Shown here one piece after another: positions 1-7,262 of a stretch of 64,000 bases of DNA. The first letter of the stretch is position 1; every line of letters starts with the position of its first letter. Source of the stretch: Candidatus Altimarinota bacterium (lineage in GTDB: Bacteria > Patescibacteriota > Gracilibacteria > UBA1369 > 2-02-FULL-48-14). The stretch covers positions 1 to 64,000 of the forward strand of contig WFTC01000001.1 of assembly GCA_015485665.1 (NCBI GenBank). The letters are read 5' to 3'. Under the pieces are notes generated by a model. It was not told the origin of the DNA, did not search any database, and worked only from the letters and a program-made list of their open reading frames with translations. The translations under genes and the position numbers were made by a program.

Positions 1-419
1 TCAAGGCGATGTATTAAAGACTCTTGTGTTGGAAACTCTGTAATAATTTCAGGGTCACCTCGTTCTAAATCCCAAAAGTAGTGCAGATTTCCGTTTGAGA
101 GAATAACAAAGCGAGCATTTTCACTTTTTGCATATCGGCGAGCTTGCTCTTTGCCGTCAAGCGGATCTTTTTCTCCTTTTTTGGCTTCCAAAATGACAAG
201 CGGAAAACCTTTGTCGTCCAAAAGTAGAAAATCAACAAATCCGTTTCTGGTTGTTTCAAAATCTTCGCCAAAAGCATCTATATCTTTTTGGGTAATTTTT
301 ACATTCGGCTCAACTTGAATATTTGCCGGTCCTTTTTCTGTATCAAAAAACCTCCAGCCTGATTCTTCAAGAAGTTTGTTGATTTTTATTCGCGCTTTTG
401 CCTCTTTTGAATTTGTCAT
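1..419 (-). CDS. Type I restriction enzyme R subunit-like protein, N-terminal part (runs off window)
   Basis: The frame is open from the ATG at 417-419 to the left edge, so about 139 N-terminal residues are visible. They read like the N-terminal nuclease domain of HsdR subunits (EcoEI-like). An opening helix contains KINKLLEESGWRFFD, followed by the strand NIQVEPNVKI and then a PD-(D/E)xK core: VDFLLLDDKGFPLVILEAKK, with Asp and the ExK dyad. Further on, YAKSENARFVILSNG and LHYFWDLERG fit the same fold. In the family this domain cuts DNA and is followed by a helicase motor, which is not visible here. The gene starts 5 bp after the XRE regulator stops, so the two probably form one operon. A helicase with a fused nuclease that is not part of an RM system remains possible. 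Confidence 0.8.
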   Translation of the reverse strand, partial: MTNSKEAKARIKINKLLEESGWRFFDTEKGPANIQVEPNVKITQKDIDAFGEDFETTRNGFVDFLLLDDKGFPLVILEAKKGEKDPLDGKEQARRYAKSENARFVILSNGNLHYFWDLERGDPEIITEFPTQESLIHRL

Positions 420-424
420 ATTAT

Positions 425-631
425 CTACTTTATTAAATCCTCAATACTAACCCCCAATGCTTTGGCAATTTGCGCCATAACCATAACTGATGGTTTTTTG
501 ATTACGCTACTTTCAATCTTTGTCAGGGTGGTGTATTTAACGCCAGACTTTTTTGCAAACTCTTCTTGCGACAAACCGAGCTTGTTGCGTAGCTTTTTTA
601 TATTTTTGCCGATGTCTTTTCCTTTTGTCAT
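425..631 (-). CDS. XRE-family helix-turn-helix regulator (68 aa)
   Basis: This is a complete single-domain HTH_3 (Cro/C1-type) protein. The five-helix core runs through KKLRNKLGLSQEEFAKKSGV, then a recognition helix around KYTTLTKIES, and ends with AQIAKALGVSIEDLIK. There is no sensor domain, so it resembles the controller proteins of restriction systems and toxin-antitoxin loci. It lies directly upstream of the HsdR-like gene with a 5-bp gap. A dyad 37 bp upstream could be its own operator. Control of the downstream nuclease is inferred from position. Confidence 0.85.
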   Translation of the reverse strand: MTKGKDIGKNIKKLRNKLGLSQEEFAKKSGVKYTTLTKIESSVIKKPSVMVMAQIAKALGVSIEDLIK

Positions 632-660
632 AATTTCAATAATTTGATAGTATTAAACTG

Positions 661-680
661 ATGTGATATACTTTCAGTAT
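661..680 (-). promoter_or_regulatory. Candidate operator upstream of the first XRE gene
   Basis: The stretch contains ATGTGATATA (661-670) and a perfect dyad ATACT-TTC-AGTAT (668-680), 30-50 bp upstream of the XRE start. The same 10-mer ATGTGATATA recurs 60 bp upstream of the second XRE gene (6933-6942). That makes a shared operator plausible, but no binding evidence exists and the promoter hexamers here are not clear. Confidence 0.35.
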
Positions 681-1056
681 TATGATAACAAATATATGTG
701 ATTTTCACAAATTAAATTCTTGTAGCGGCGAAAGCAAAACCATAAAATTTCCTTTCAATTTTTTGCGGCTCCCCCCTGCACCCCGCCGTTTTTTTGGAAG
801 GTAAGGAAATTTTTGGTTTTGCGTGCACGACCGGAGGGAGCGCACCCGAGGCGCAGTGGAAGCGGTTCGTGCGTTCCGTTAGGACGCACGAGATAAATAG
901 CACGCGAAGCGTTCCGCTTCCTGTTCCGGATTTTCTTCAAAGTAAGTTCGGATTTCGTCCAAAAGGTACCGCCATTTTACAATTTTTGCGCAAAGCGCGA
1001 CTTCTGCGGAGCAAAGCTCCGCTCCAAATTCAGCCGAAAACGCAAAAAATGCAAAT
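681..1056. other. Gene-free, GC-rich, palindrome-rich spacer between XRE gene and tRNA-Ser
   Basis: No convincing gene lies here; the ORFs are short and unlike any family. The stretch from about 760 to 1030 is visibly richer in G+C than its surroundings. It is full of small perfect hairpins such as GCGGAGC-AAA-GCTCCGC (1005-1021), GCGC-AAA-GCGC, ACGCGAAGCGT and GTGCGT...ACGCAC. Such clustered AAA/GAA-loop palindromes resemble REP-type repetitive extragenic elements. It could also be a decayed remnant of acquired DNA. Confidence 0.5.
734..822. repeat. Inverted pair of a 22-27 bp repeat, third copy at 6970-6995
   Basis: A left arm at 734-755 (GCAAAACC..AAAATTTCCTTT) and an inverted right arm at 796-822 form an imperfect dyad of about 90 bp. 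Read on the minus strand, the right arm matches the copy at 6970-6995 almost base for base (GCAAAACC.AAAATTTCCTTACCTT). All three copies lie just beyond the 3' end of a tRNA-Ser gene and just upstream of an XRE regulator. Confidence 0.6.
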
Positions 1057-1146
1057 TGGCGGAGAGACTGGGATTCGAACCCAGGAGACCCTTGCGGGCC
1101 TAACGGTTTTCAAGACCGCCGCATTCGACCACTCTGCCATCTCTCC
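1057..1146 (-). tRNA. tRNA-Ser(UGA)
   Basis: On the minus strand a 7-bp acceptor stem GGAGAGA/TCTCTCC is followed by discriminator G and an encoded CCA (1057-1059). The anticodon loop CTTGAAA gives anticodon TGA, which reads UCA serine codons. A long class II variable arm (TAGGCCCGCAAGGGTCT) and the T-loop GGTTCGAATCC confirm serine type. The 5' end is at 1146. Confidence 0.97.
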
Positions 1147-1268
1147 GCACTGACTTACCGGCACAAGGCTATCAATAAGGCTCGCTAAACTTACAAGTTA
1201 TACTCTAGGATTTCAACTTTATTTTTGTTAGTCTTACAGCGTTTATCCTAACAATTCAATTCATTCAA

Positions 1269-1856
1269 ATGGCAAAAAACAATACAATCATTCCAAAGTG
1301 GACAATAATTGCTGCAGCAATTATTCTGATATCTTTATGGCTTGGATCTATTTACAATAATTTTGTTACTTTAGAAGTTAAAGTTGAACAAGCTTGGTCG
1401 GATGTGGAGGTACAATATCAAAGAAGAGCGGATTTGGTAGCGGAACTTCTTGGCATTGTTGAAGGTGCTGCTGACTTTGAAAAAAGCACCCTGCTGGAGG
1501 TGACTTCTGCTCGCACAAACTGGTTAAATGCGCAGAATGAAGGCGATATAAATATGGAAATTGAAGCCGCAACAGCTTTTGATTCAGCTCTTTCCAGATT
1601 GCTTGTTACAGTTGAAGCTTATCCTACACTCACCGCTACTGAAGGTTTTAAAAATTTTCAAGTGGAAATGGCAGGAACAGAAAATAGAATTGCCATAGCT
1701 CGTGAAGATTATAATAGTGTTGTATCTGAATATAGTTTGGCGACTAGACGTTTTCCAGGTTCTGTTTTAGCAAAACTTTTTGGTTTTGATACAGTTGATC
1801 TCTTTGAGAGTAATGCAGGCACTGAAACTGCTCCAACACTTGAATTTGATTTCTGA
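1269..1856 (+). CDS. lemA: LemA family membrane protein
   Basis: 195 residues. A single N-terminal membrane segment (about residues 11-31) is followed by the LemA helical bundle. The family signature is visible in EQAWSDVEVQYQRRADLVAE and near the end in YSLATRRFPGSVLAKLFGF. LemA proteins sit in the cytoplasmic membrane with a mostly extracellular coiled body; their biochemical role is poorly known. The gene is 8 bp upstream of a TPM-domain gene, the classic LemA-TPM pairing, so the two are probably co-transcribed. A second, more divergent LemA-like gene lies at 54295-54771. The ATG has no Shine-Dalgarno sequence. Confidence 0.9.
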   Translation: MAKNNTIIPKWTIIAAAIILISLWLGSIYNNFVTLEVKVEQAWSDVEVQYQRRADLVAELLGIVEGAADFEKSTLLEVTSARTNWLNAQNEGDINMEIEAATAFDSALSRLLVTVEAYPTLTATEGFKNFQVEMAGTENRIAIAREDYNSVVSEYSLATRRFPGSVLAKLFGFDTVDLFESNAGTETAPTLEFDF

Positions 1857-1864
1857 TATTAAAA

Positions 1865-2716
1865 ATGAAAAAAATTTTTCTAAGCATATTTTTTATTACC
1901 TTCATGGCGCAGGCTGTTTTAGCTGAATTCATTGTTCCGTCTGTACCGGATGAATGGGTTTTGGATGAAGCTCAGGTGCTTAGCGAGGATACGGAAACAG
2001 AAATCAATCGACAATTAAAGCAATTTGAAGCCGAGACTTCCACGCAAATCCTTGTAGTTACTTTACAGGACCTTAAAGGATATACAATTGAAGAAGTGGC
2101 GCTTAAAATCGGTCGTGAATGGGGAGTGGGACAAGAAGAATTTGATAATGGCATTGTTTTTTTAATTGCTCCGAATGAGCAAGAAGCGCGTATTGAAGTA
2201 GGACGAGGACTGGAAGGCATAATGCCGGATACAATCGCATATGCAATCTTGGAAAAATTTGTGATTCCGCAGTTTGCAAAAGAAGATTACAACGCGGGAG
2301 TAATTCAAGGTGTGTATTATATTGTAAATGTTGTAGCTAATGAAAATTTTGATACATCAGTTCTAACCGAACAAACAAAAATCAATGACTTTTTGGAGTT
2401 TTTTGCCGGCTTTGGGATGATTTTCTTTTGGATGATTTTAAGTTTCATGTCACAGAGTAGATCTTGGTGGGCGGGCGGACTTTTTGGAGGTTTGATTGCA
2501 GCGATATTTGCTCAAAATTGGTGGATAATAATATCTGCAACCTTGGGTGGTCTTCTTTTGGATTATATTGTATCTACTTTCTTTTATAGAAAAATCAAAA
2601 ATACAGTTTTTGGCTCTTTGCATGGAGGCGGAAGATCAAACGGCGGCAACTCAAAGGGTGGATTTATCGGAGGAGGAGGCAGTTTTGGCGGAGGTGGAGC
2701 GAGTGGGCGTTGGTAA
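1865..2716 (+). CDS. TPM-domain (YgcG-type) secreted/membrane protein
   Basis: 283 residues. A signal peptide covers about residues 1-20 (ending AQAVLA), followed by a TPM/DUF477 domain (about 28-160) that begins VPDEWVLDEAQVLSEDTE and contains ILVVTLQDLKGYTIEEVALKIG. Hydrophobic segments follow (about 178-240), then a glycine-rich tail with GGGGSFGGGGASGRW. This layout is typical of proteins paired with LemA. TPM domains are thought to act at the membrane, perhaps in photosystem or envelope protein turnover in other lineages; the function here is unknown. It ends 4 bp from the convergent DUF378 gene. Confidence 0.85.
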   Translation: MKKIFLSIFFITFMAQAVLAEFIVPSVPDEWVLDEAQVLSEDTETEINRQLKQFEAETSTQILVVTLQDLKGYTIEEVALKIGREWGVGQEEFDNGIVFLIAPNEQEARIEVGRGLEGIMPDTIAYAILEKFVIPQFAKEDYNAGVIQGVYYIVNVVANENFDTSVLTEQTKINDFLEFFAGFGMIFFWMILSFMSQSRSWWAGGLFGGLIAAIFAQNWWIIISATLGGLLLDYIVSTFFYRKIKNTVFGSLHGGGRSNGGNSKGGFIGGGGSFGGGGASGRW

Positions 2717-2720
2717 AAAC

Positions 2721-2951
2721 TTATTTTTTGCTTTCACAGTGCATTCCATCCATGGACATATGAACCAAAAGGTAAATGCCGGACAGACCAACCAGAATAT
2801 AGAAAATACGTTCAATTACTTGCCATTTACCAAGTAGTATTTCCACCAAATTAAATTCAAAAACGCCAATAAGCCCCCAATTGATGGCAGCCAGAGAGGC
2901 AAGAATAAAGCAAAAGGTCCAAAGAGAAGTGCAGCATTTTGAATTAGACAT
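2721..2951 (-). CDS. DUF378-type small membrane protein
   Basis: About 76 residues from the ATG at 2949-2951; a longer form with a TTG start at 2966 is possible. Two membrane helices are visible. The first holds the DUF378 signature SLAAINWGLIGVFEFNLVEIL, in which AAINWGL is characteristic; the second is IFYILVGLSGIYLLV. Two Cys near the N terminus and one near the C terminus flank the helices. The function is unknown. The gene stands alone, convergent with the TPM gene. Confidence 0.8.
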   Translation of the reverse strand: MSNSKCCTSLWTFCFILASLAAINWGLIGVFEFNLVEILLGKWQVIERIFYILVGLSGIYLLVHMSMDGMHCESKK

Positions 2952-3006
2952 AGAAGCGTGGATCAAGGGTTAAACTGTAGTAAGACTAGCATATCCAGCC
3001 TTTATA

Positions 3007-4083
3007 TTACAAATCCGCCCCAATTGCTTGAGAAATAGACTCAAAGCCATCACGCTCAAGCAGTTCAATCAAGCCTTTATTTATTTTTTTTATGAGGCCG
3101 GGACCTTCATAAACCATACCGGTATAAAGTTGCACAAGTGAAGCGCCGGCACGAATTTTTTCATAAGCTTGTTCTGCATTTGCGATTCCTCCAACTCCTA
3201 TTATTGCTACTTTGCCTTGAGTTAAGCGAGCCAATTCACGAATGACATTGCTGGACAGTTCTGTGATCGCTTGTCCACTCAAACCTCCACATCCTATGGA
3301 CTGTATTTTTTCTTTAGATGTCTGTAAGTCAGTTCTATTTGAACTGGTATTGCTTGCAATTATTCCATCAATACCAACTTGATTAATAACATCAACCATT
3401 CCTTTAAGCTGATCGTTTTCTACATCCGGACCTATTTTTACTAAAAGAGGAATTTTTGAACCAAGTTCCTTTCGGCGATTTTTCAAAGCTTGCAGAAGTT
3501 CAAGCAAATAGTTTTTTTCTTGAAGTTGATCAACATTTGTTGAGTTTGGACAACTTACATTTACTACAACAAAATCAACAGAATTATGTAGTCTATCAAG
3601 ACAAGTCAGGTAATCTTCCAAAGCTTTTTCATTTGAAGTCCATTCATTTTTACTTATATTGACACCGATAGGTAAAGACTTTGGACGTCCGATAAGGCTT
3701 TTATAAAGAGCATCCACACCATCATTATTCAGTCCGAAACGATTTATAATTGAGCGGTCTTTTTTTAGGCGAAAAACTCTAGGTTTAGGATTACCATTTT
3801 GAGCTTTAGGAGTAACTCCTCCAACTTCAATATGCCCAACTCCAAGTACAGGCCAAAAGTGTAAAGCTCTGGCATATTTATCCAGTCCGGCAGCCAATCC
3901 CACAGGGTTTTTAAAGTGCATACCAAATATCTCTTGTTCCAAACGTTCATCTTCAAAATGAAATAATTTTTCACTTATCCACTTGAACGGACCTTTACAA
4001 AAACGTGTCATAAAAAGAGTGAACTCATGTGCTTCTTCCGCAGGCAAAAGAAAAAGTAAAGGGCGAATGAGAAATTTATACAT
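3007..4083 (-). CDS. pyrD: Dihydroorotate dehydrogenase (quinone), class 2
   Basis: FMN enzyme of pyrimidine synthesis that oxidises dihydroorotate to orotate and passes electrons to membrane quinone. The N-terminal helical extension MYKFLIRPLLFLLPAEEAHE marks the class 2 (membrane-linked) type. It is followed by a TIM barrel with NPVGLAAGLDK, GHIEVGGVTPK, the catalytic serine in VVVNVSCPNST, LLVKIGPD and IIGVGGI. The length of about 358 aa is usual. An ATG three codons upstream (4092) is an alternative start. No other pyr gene is in the window, so the pathway is either encoded elsewhere or partial. Confidence 0.93.
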   Translation of the reverse strand: MYKFLIRPLLFLLPAEEAHEFTLFMTRFCKGPFKWISEKLFHFEDERLEQEIFGMHFKNPVGLAAGLDKYARALHFWPVLGVGHIEVGGVTPKAQNGNPKPRVFRLKKDRSIINRFGLNNDGVDALYKSLIGRPKSLPIGVNISKNEWTSNEKALEDYLTCLDRLHNSVDFVVVNVSCPNSTNVDQLQEKNYLLELLQALKNRRKELGSKIPLLVKIGPDVENDQLKGMVDVINQVGIDGIIASNTSSNRTDLQTSKEKIQSIGCGGLSGQAITELSSNVIRELARLTQGKVAIIGVGGIANAEQAYEKIRAGASLVQLYTGMVYEGPGLIKKINKGLIELLERDGFESISQAIGADL

Positions 4084-4112
4084 GATAAACATAAATGAAC
4101 AGCACTTTCGTT

Positions 4113-4568
4113 TTAATTGTTTTGCAGAAAATAAGCAATCTTCATTCTCTTAAGTCCGGCAATAATAACAGCATTTGGGACACCATGCTGTTGAAGAATT
4201 TTGATTACTTTCTTAAGAAATAATCTCTCTGACTTTGATGTTTGCCAAATAGTTTTATTCTCATATATAACTTTATAATGACTACCTTTGCCCATATTCT
4301 TTTTAATTTCTAATCCGCAAGCTATTAAAAACCTTTCCATTTCTTTACGTCTGTAGATCAAATTAGCACATAATATTATAGTTTTACTATCAGAGTTGGT
4401 GCTTTGGTTTTCTATATTGCCATTTTGTATCTTTATGTTTAATCCTAAATAGTTGAATATAGGTGTTAGAAGTTTCAAAGTTACATTTTTATCTCTTAAT
4501 GCATGTGCAAGCTTTATAAATTCATCTTTAAATAATTGTTTGTCATCCTCACTTAATTGATTGATCAA
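4113..4568 (-). CDS. HicA-like domain protein of unknown function
   Basis: 151 residues from a TTG start (upstream stop immediately before it). The N-terminal 60 residues are helical (LSEDDKQLFKDEFIKLAHAL) and match nothing I recognise. The C-terminal half resembles the HicA mRNA-interferase fold: KEMERFLIACGLEIKK, then GKGSHYKVIYENK with the expected histidine, then FLKKVIKILQQHGVP. HicA toxins are usually about 60 aa, so this would be a fused or extended version. It overlaps the broken frame upstream by 20 bp and closes the XRE-led cluster. A non-toxic dsRNA-binding-like role is equally possible. Confidence 0.5.
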   Translation of the reverse strand: MINQLSEDDKQLFKDEFIKLAHALRDKNVTLKLLTPIFNYLGLNIKIQNGNIENQSTNSDSKTIILCANLIYRRKEMERFLIACGLEIKKNMGKGSHYKVIYENKTIWQTSKSERLFLKKVIKILQQHGVPNAVIIAGLKRMKIAYFLQNN

Positions 4569-4821
4569 TCAAGTGTATTAGTTCTTGAATATCATCTTCA
4601 TAAGAAAATATGCAGTGTACGGCACCATCAGGGTGTTTTGCATATGTAGTTTCTAAGTAAGCTCACGATATAATTTTTATATTTAAAGTATCGTAAATAT
4701 CTTTTGATATATTTTTAATAGCAGACATTACTTGCAAAATAGCTAAATTTTGTTCGGGAGGTGCTTCATTTCCCACACTCAAGCTATTACAAAATTGAGG
4801 ATATTCTTTCATATATTGCAT
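4549..4821 (-). pseudogene. Small ORF interrupted by an in-frame TGA
   Basis: From the ATG at 4819-4821 a frame of 52 codons ends at TGA (4663-4665). The same frame then continues 37 more codons (AYLETTYAKHPDG, then CIFSYEDDIQELIHLID) to TGA at 4549-4551. Both halves look coded, so this is either a nonsense-mutated gene, a UGA-recoded gene, or two tiny peptides. A promoter-like TTGACT-16-TAAAAT lies just upstream, around 4825-4850. No family is recognised. It sits between the SEC-C and HicA-like genes. Confidence 0.45.
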
Positions 4822-4860
4822 TTTACAATTTTTTGACAAAAAGTCAATAAATTGTTTTAT

Positions 4861-5724
4861 TCATGCAGAATTTCCTGTGCTTTCTAAGCGAGGTTCGAAC
4901 ATTTCATATTCAAAATCTAGAATAATGATGTCGCCCTTCAGTTTAAGGCTCAAAAGAAAAACTATCACCTCTTCACAAAACATACTCATTCTTTGCCAAT
5001 AGTATTCCAAAATTTCTTCAATGGTCTGATTGGGGGATGTTGGTAGTCTAACCTGAACTTTACTGTTCTTATCAAGAGTATAATGCAAATTTGGCAAATG
5101 CCACCCCTTATGTTCAATCTTGTTTCGCAAGTCATTAAAGGATTCGTACCATTCTACTCTATGCTGTTTTATAAACTCGCTCAGTCCTTTGAAACGTTCG
5201 TCATTTTCATCCAATACGAACTTTTTCAATCCCTTGCGAAACTTCTTCTCATCGTCCGAGAAAAGAAATCCTATGTTTGATCCCATATATCGAGAATGTG
5301 CAATAAGACTTCCAATTGCCATTTCTCCACGAATGAAAAAATCCTTGAAGAATATATTTAGCTCGTCCTCAATCGGTTCGTTCACATCAATTTGATTGCC
5401 GTGATATTTTCCATCCTTACCAGTTGCCACTGCTTCGAGATGGTGGTTTATAACTTCAACACATTTCTTCTTCACAATATTCATTTCAACCAAGTTCTGA
5501 AAAACAGGATTGAAACTCTTGTCGTATTCTAGTTGCTTATCTTTTCCATATGCACATGTTCTGATATTCCCAAGTCCAAACAGAAAACGAGTATAAAAAT
5601 CGTGGTCTCTACCCATGTCATACGCCTTTCGAAGTACGCCTATTTCTCGGCGCTTATTCATGCAACACTTTTTATATTTATTTCCACTTCTGCATGGGCA
5701 TTTTTCATTTCTTCCTATTTTCAT
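4861..5724 (-). CDS. SEC-C motif protein of unknown function
   Basis: 287 residues. The N terminus carries a textbook SEC-C zinc motif, GRNEKCPCRSGNKYKKCC (Cys 9, 11, 20 and 21). The remaining 260 residues are helix-rich (for example FSDDEKKFRKGLKKFVLDEN and YWQRMSMFCEEVIVFLLSL) and belong to no family I can name; they recall DUF5677-like all-alpha domains. SEC-C modules bind zinc and often mediate protein contacts, for example at the SecA C terminus. The start overlaps the methyltransferase end by 20 bp, so the two are translationally coupled. The stop is TGA, and the frame stays open beyond it. Confidence 0.65.
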   Translation of the reverse strand: MKIGRNEKCPCRSGNKYKKCCMNKRREIGVLRKAYDMGRDHDFYTRFLFGLGNIRTCAYGKDKQLEYDKSFNPVFQNLVEMNIVKKKCVEVINHHLEAVATGKDGKYHGNQIDVNEPIEDELNIFFKDFFIRGEMAIGSLIAHSRYMGSNIGFLFSDDEKKFRKGLKKFVLDENDERFKGLSEFIKQHRVEWYESFNDLRNKIEHKGWHLPNLHYTLDKNSKVQVRLPTSPNQTIEEILEYYWQRMSMFCEEVIVFLLSLKLKGDIIILDFEYEMFEPRLESTGNSA

Positions 5725-6661
5725 TTTGTAATGGTTTTTCTAACAAAACACCCACAAAGGATTCTCCGATATCAAAAATCGTATAGTCACCAAAACCCGC
5801 CTCATCTAAATCTTGCTTGAGTTTTTCCAGTGATGGACGCAAGGATTGAAATAGCAAAATTTTATCTCCGACCTTCAATCCAATTTCTGCAAGTCGCGGT
5901 GTAACCCTCTTTAAGGTACACCACATTTCGATACTTTCATTAGCGTGCAGATTTTCAACATCTACTTCCGCGTCAAGCCCTAACAATTTTAGTTTCGCCG
6001 TAGCGATGGATACAACATCTTTGCCATAAATATCCGCAAGCCTTTCAACGTCGACTCTTTCGCGAATTTGAGAGTTTATAAACACATATCCACTACTATC
6101 GGCTATATTCGCCAAAAGTTTTAAAATTTCTTGTGGTTTGTAATTAGAGTATGTAAGCCCAAGAGAAACAAAGCGTGGCGTGTTTGTTTTTTCGAGAATC
6201 TCGGGTAGTTCCTCAAACGAAGCACGTATCGGCTCTGCCGTTATGTTTTGTTTCTCTGCATGGCTAGTCGCCATATCAAGAAATTTTTCGCTAATATCAA
6301 CTGGTCTATAAACACATTTCTTACCCTGTTTTGCCAACTTATTGAATAAGCACTGTTCTTTATGTGCAGATCCCGGCCCCAAATCAATATATTCAAAATC
6401 ATCCGGCAAGCGGGCAACGATGTCTTTTGCTATCCGTTCTAAATACTCTCGTTCGGGAGTTGTGACCATTTCATGATATGAATTGCCCCCATGCTGAATT
6501 TTTTCGTATTCTTCATCAGAGCCAGGGATATACAAAAGCAGAGAGTCCGAATAATCAAAAACCCCGTCAGACACTTTCTTTAATGAGGAAAAAGCTCGCT
6601 CTTCAAACCAACCGAGCGAATATTTTTCTTTATTTTCTGTTTGCTCGTTTATTTTTTCCAT
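5705..6661 (-). CDS. EgtD-like SAM-dependent methyltransferase
   Basis: 318 residues with the features of the histidine-specific methyltransferase family (Methyltransf_33, EgtD). These are an N-terminal substrate-side segment with YIPGSDEEYEKIQHGG and TPEREYLERIAKDI, then SAM motif I in FEYIDLGPGSAHKEQCLF, motif II in YRPVDISEKFLDMA, and RFVSLGLTYSNYKPQEIL. EgtD makes trimethylhistidine for ergothioneine, but no other egt gene is present, so the substrate here is open. It begins 3 bp after the XRE stop and overlaps the SEC-C gene by 20 bp. Control by the XRE protein is inferred. Confidence 0.7.
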   Translation of the reverse strand: MEKINEQTENKEKYSLGWFEERAFSSLKKVSDGVFDYSDSLLLYIPGSDEEYEKIQHGGNSYHEMVTTPEREYLERIAKDIVARLPDDFEYIDLGPGSAHKEQCLFNKLAKQGKKCVYRPVDISEKFLDMATSHAEKQNITAEPIRASFEELPEILEKTNTPRFVSLGLTYSNYKPQEILKLLANIADSSGYVFINSQIRERVDVERLADIYGKDVVSIATAKLKLLGLDAEVDVENLHANESIEMWCTLKRVTPRLAEIGLKVGDKILLFQSLRPSLEKLKQDLDEAGFGDYTIFDIGESFVGVLLEKPLQNENRKK

Positions 6662-6663
6662 AG

Positions 6664-6873
6664 TTATTTCAAAAGTTCATTACTTCCCACACCCAACGCT
6701 TCGGCAATCTTGGCAATTGTCTCAAGGGTAGGGTTTTGTTTTCCGGCTTCAAGGTTGCTGATATACGCTCTATCAATTCCTGTAGCGCGGTGAATATCGC
6801 CTTGAGACATGCTTTTAGCTTCCCGAAGCTTTTTCATATTTTTTGCAAATCGCTGTATTTCGCTGTCTTTCAT
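6664..6873 (-). CDS. XRE-family helix-turn-helix regulator (69 aa)
   Basis: Complete single-domain HTH_3 protein: KKLREAKSMSQGDIHRATGI, recognition helix DRAYISNLEAGKQNPTLETI, end IAEALGVGSNELLK. It is a close structural parallel of the XRE gene at 425-631 but only moderately similar in sequence. It heads the methyltransferase/SEC-C/HicA-like cluster, with a 2-bp gap to the next start. A promoter and dyad lie immediately upstream, so autoregulation is likely. Confidence 0.88.
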   Translation of the reverse strand: MKDSEIQRFAKNMKKLREAKSMSQGDIHRATGIDRAYISNLEAGKQNPTLETIAKIAEALGVGSNELLK

Positions 6874-6900
6874 AGGTATTGAAAACTAATCAATATCTGT

Positions 6901-6948
6901 ACTTTAGCATTTTATTGTGTTTAATCGCAATAATGTGATATATTACAT
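6901..6948 (-). promoter_or_regulatory. Candidate promoter and dyad for the XRE-methyltransferase cluster
   Basis: On the minus strand, TTGCGA (6925-6930) and TAAAGT (6901-6906) are separated by 18 bp, which places the transcript start about 20 bp before the XRE ATG. Just upstream of the -35 lies the near-perfect dyad ATGTGATATATTACAT (6933-6948), whose first ten bases recur upstream of the other XRE gene. Confidence 0.45.
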
Positions 6949-6969
6949 GTATGACTGCAAACGGCGGAA

Positions 6970-6995
6970 GCAAAACCCAAAATTTCCTTACCTTT
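6970..6995 (+). repeat. Third copy of the tRNA-Ser/XRE-associated repeat
   Basis: GCAAAACCCAAAATTTCCTT and the following ACCTT match the inverted arm at 796-822 nearly base for base, and the arm at 734-755 less closely. It lies 58 bp beyond the 3' end of tRNA-Ser(GCU). No gene is seen in 6949-7052. Confidence 0.6.
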
Positions 6996-7052
6996 TCTTT
7001 TCCACCTTGCGGCGCGGGCGTCCAATTTCCTTTCGTAAGCGGAAGTTACATT

Positions 7053-7144
7053 TGGCGGAGAGGGAGGGATTCGAACCCTCGAGCCCGATTGCTCAGGCTA
7101 ACACCTTAGCAGGGTGCCCTATTCAACCACTCTAGCACCTCTCC
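7053..7144 (-). tRNA. tRNA-Ser(GCU)
   Basis: On the minus strand an acceptor stem GGAGAGG/CCTCTCC is followed by discriminator G and an encoded CCA (7053-7055). The anticodon loop CTGCTAA gives GCT, reading AGC/AGU. A long variable arm and the T-loop GGTTCGAATCC are present. A TATAAC -10-like hexamer lies at 7154-7159, about 10 bp before the 5' end. Confidence 0.97.
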
Positions 7145-7262
7145 ATACTAACGGTTATACTCATAAGTAAGCTTTCGTAATATAGGGATTCCACACATAA
7201 GAGGCAAGAGATCTTATTATGTGGAAAATCTGTTAATACTCAGCCTAAGCTTTTTTAAGAAA

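Noticed and set aside
794..1153. 119-codon + strand ORF over the tRNA-Ser(UGA) gene
   Set aside because: It runs antisense across a tRNA and the GC-rich spacer and has no family similarity; its end is the well-known false translation of tRNA-Ser.
4093..4130. Attachment-site duplication of the tRNA-Ser 3' end at the far end of the second XRE island
   Set aside because: No copy of the T-arm/acceptor sequence is seen near 4.1 kb, so tRNA-targeted integration is not supported by an att repeat.
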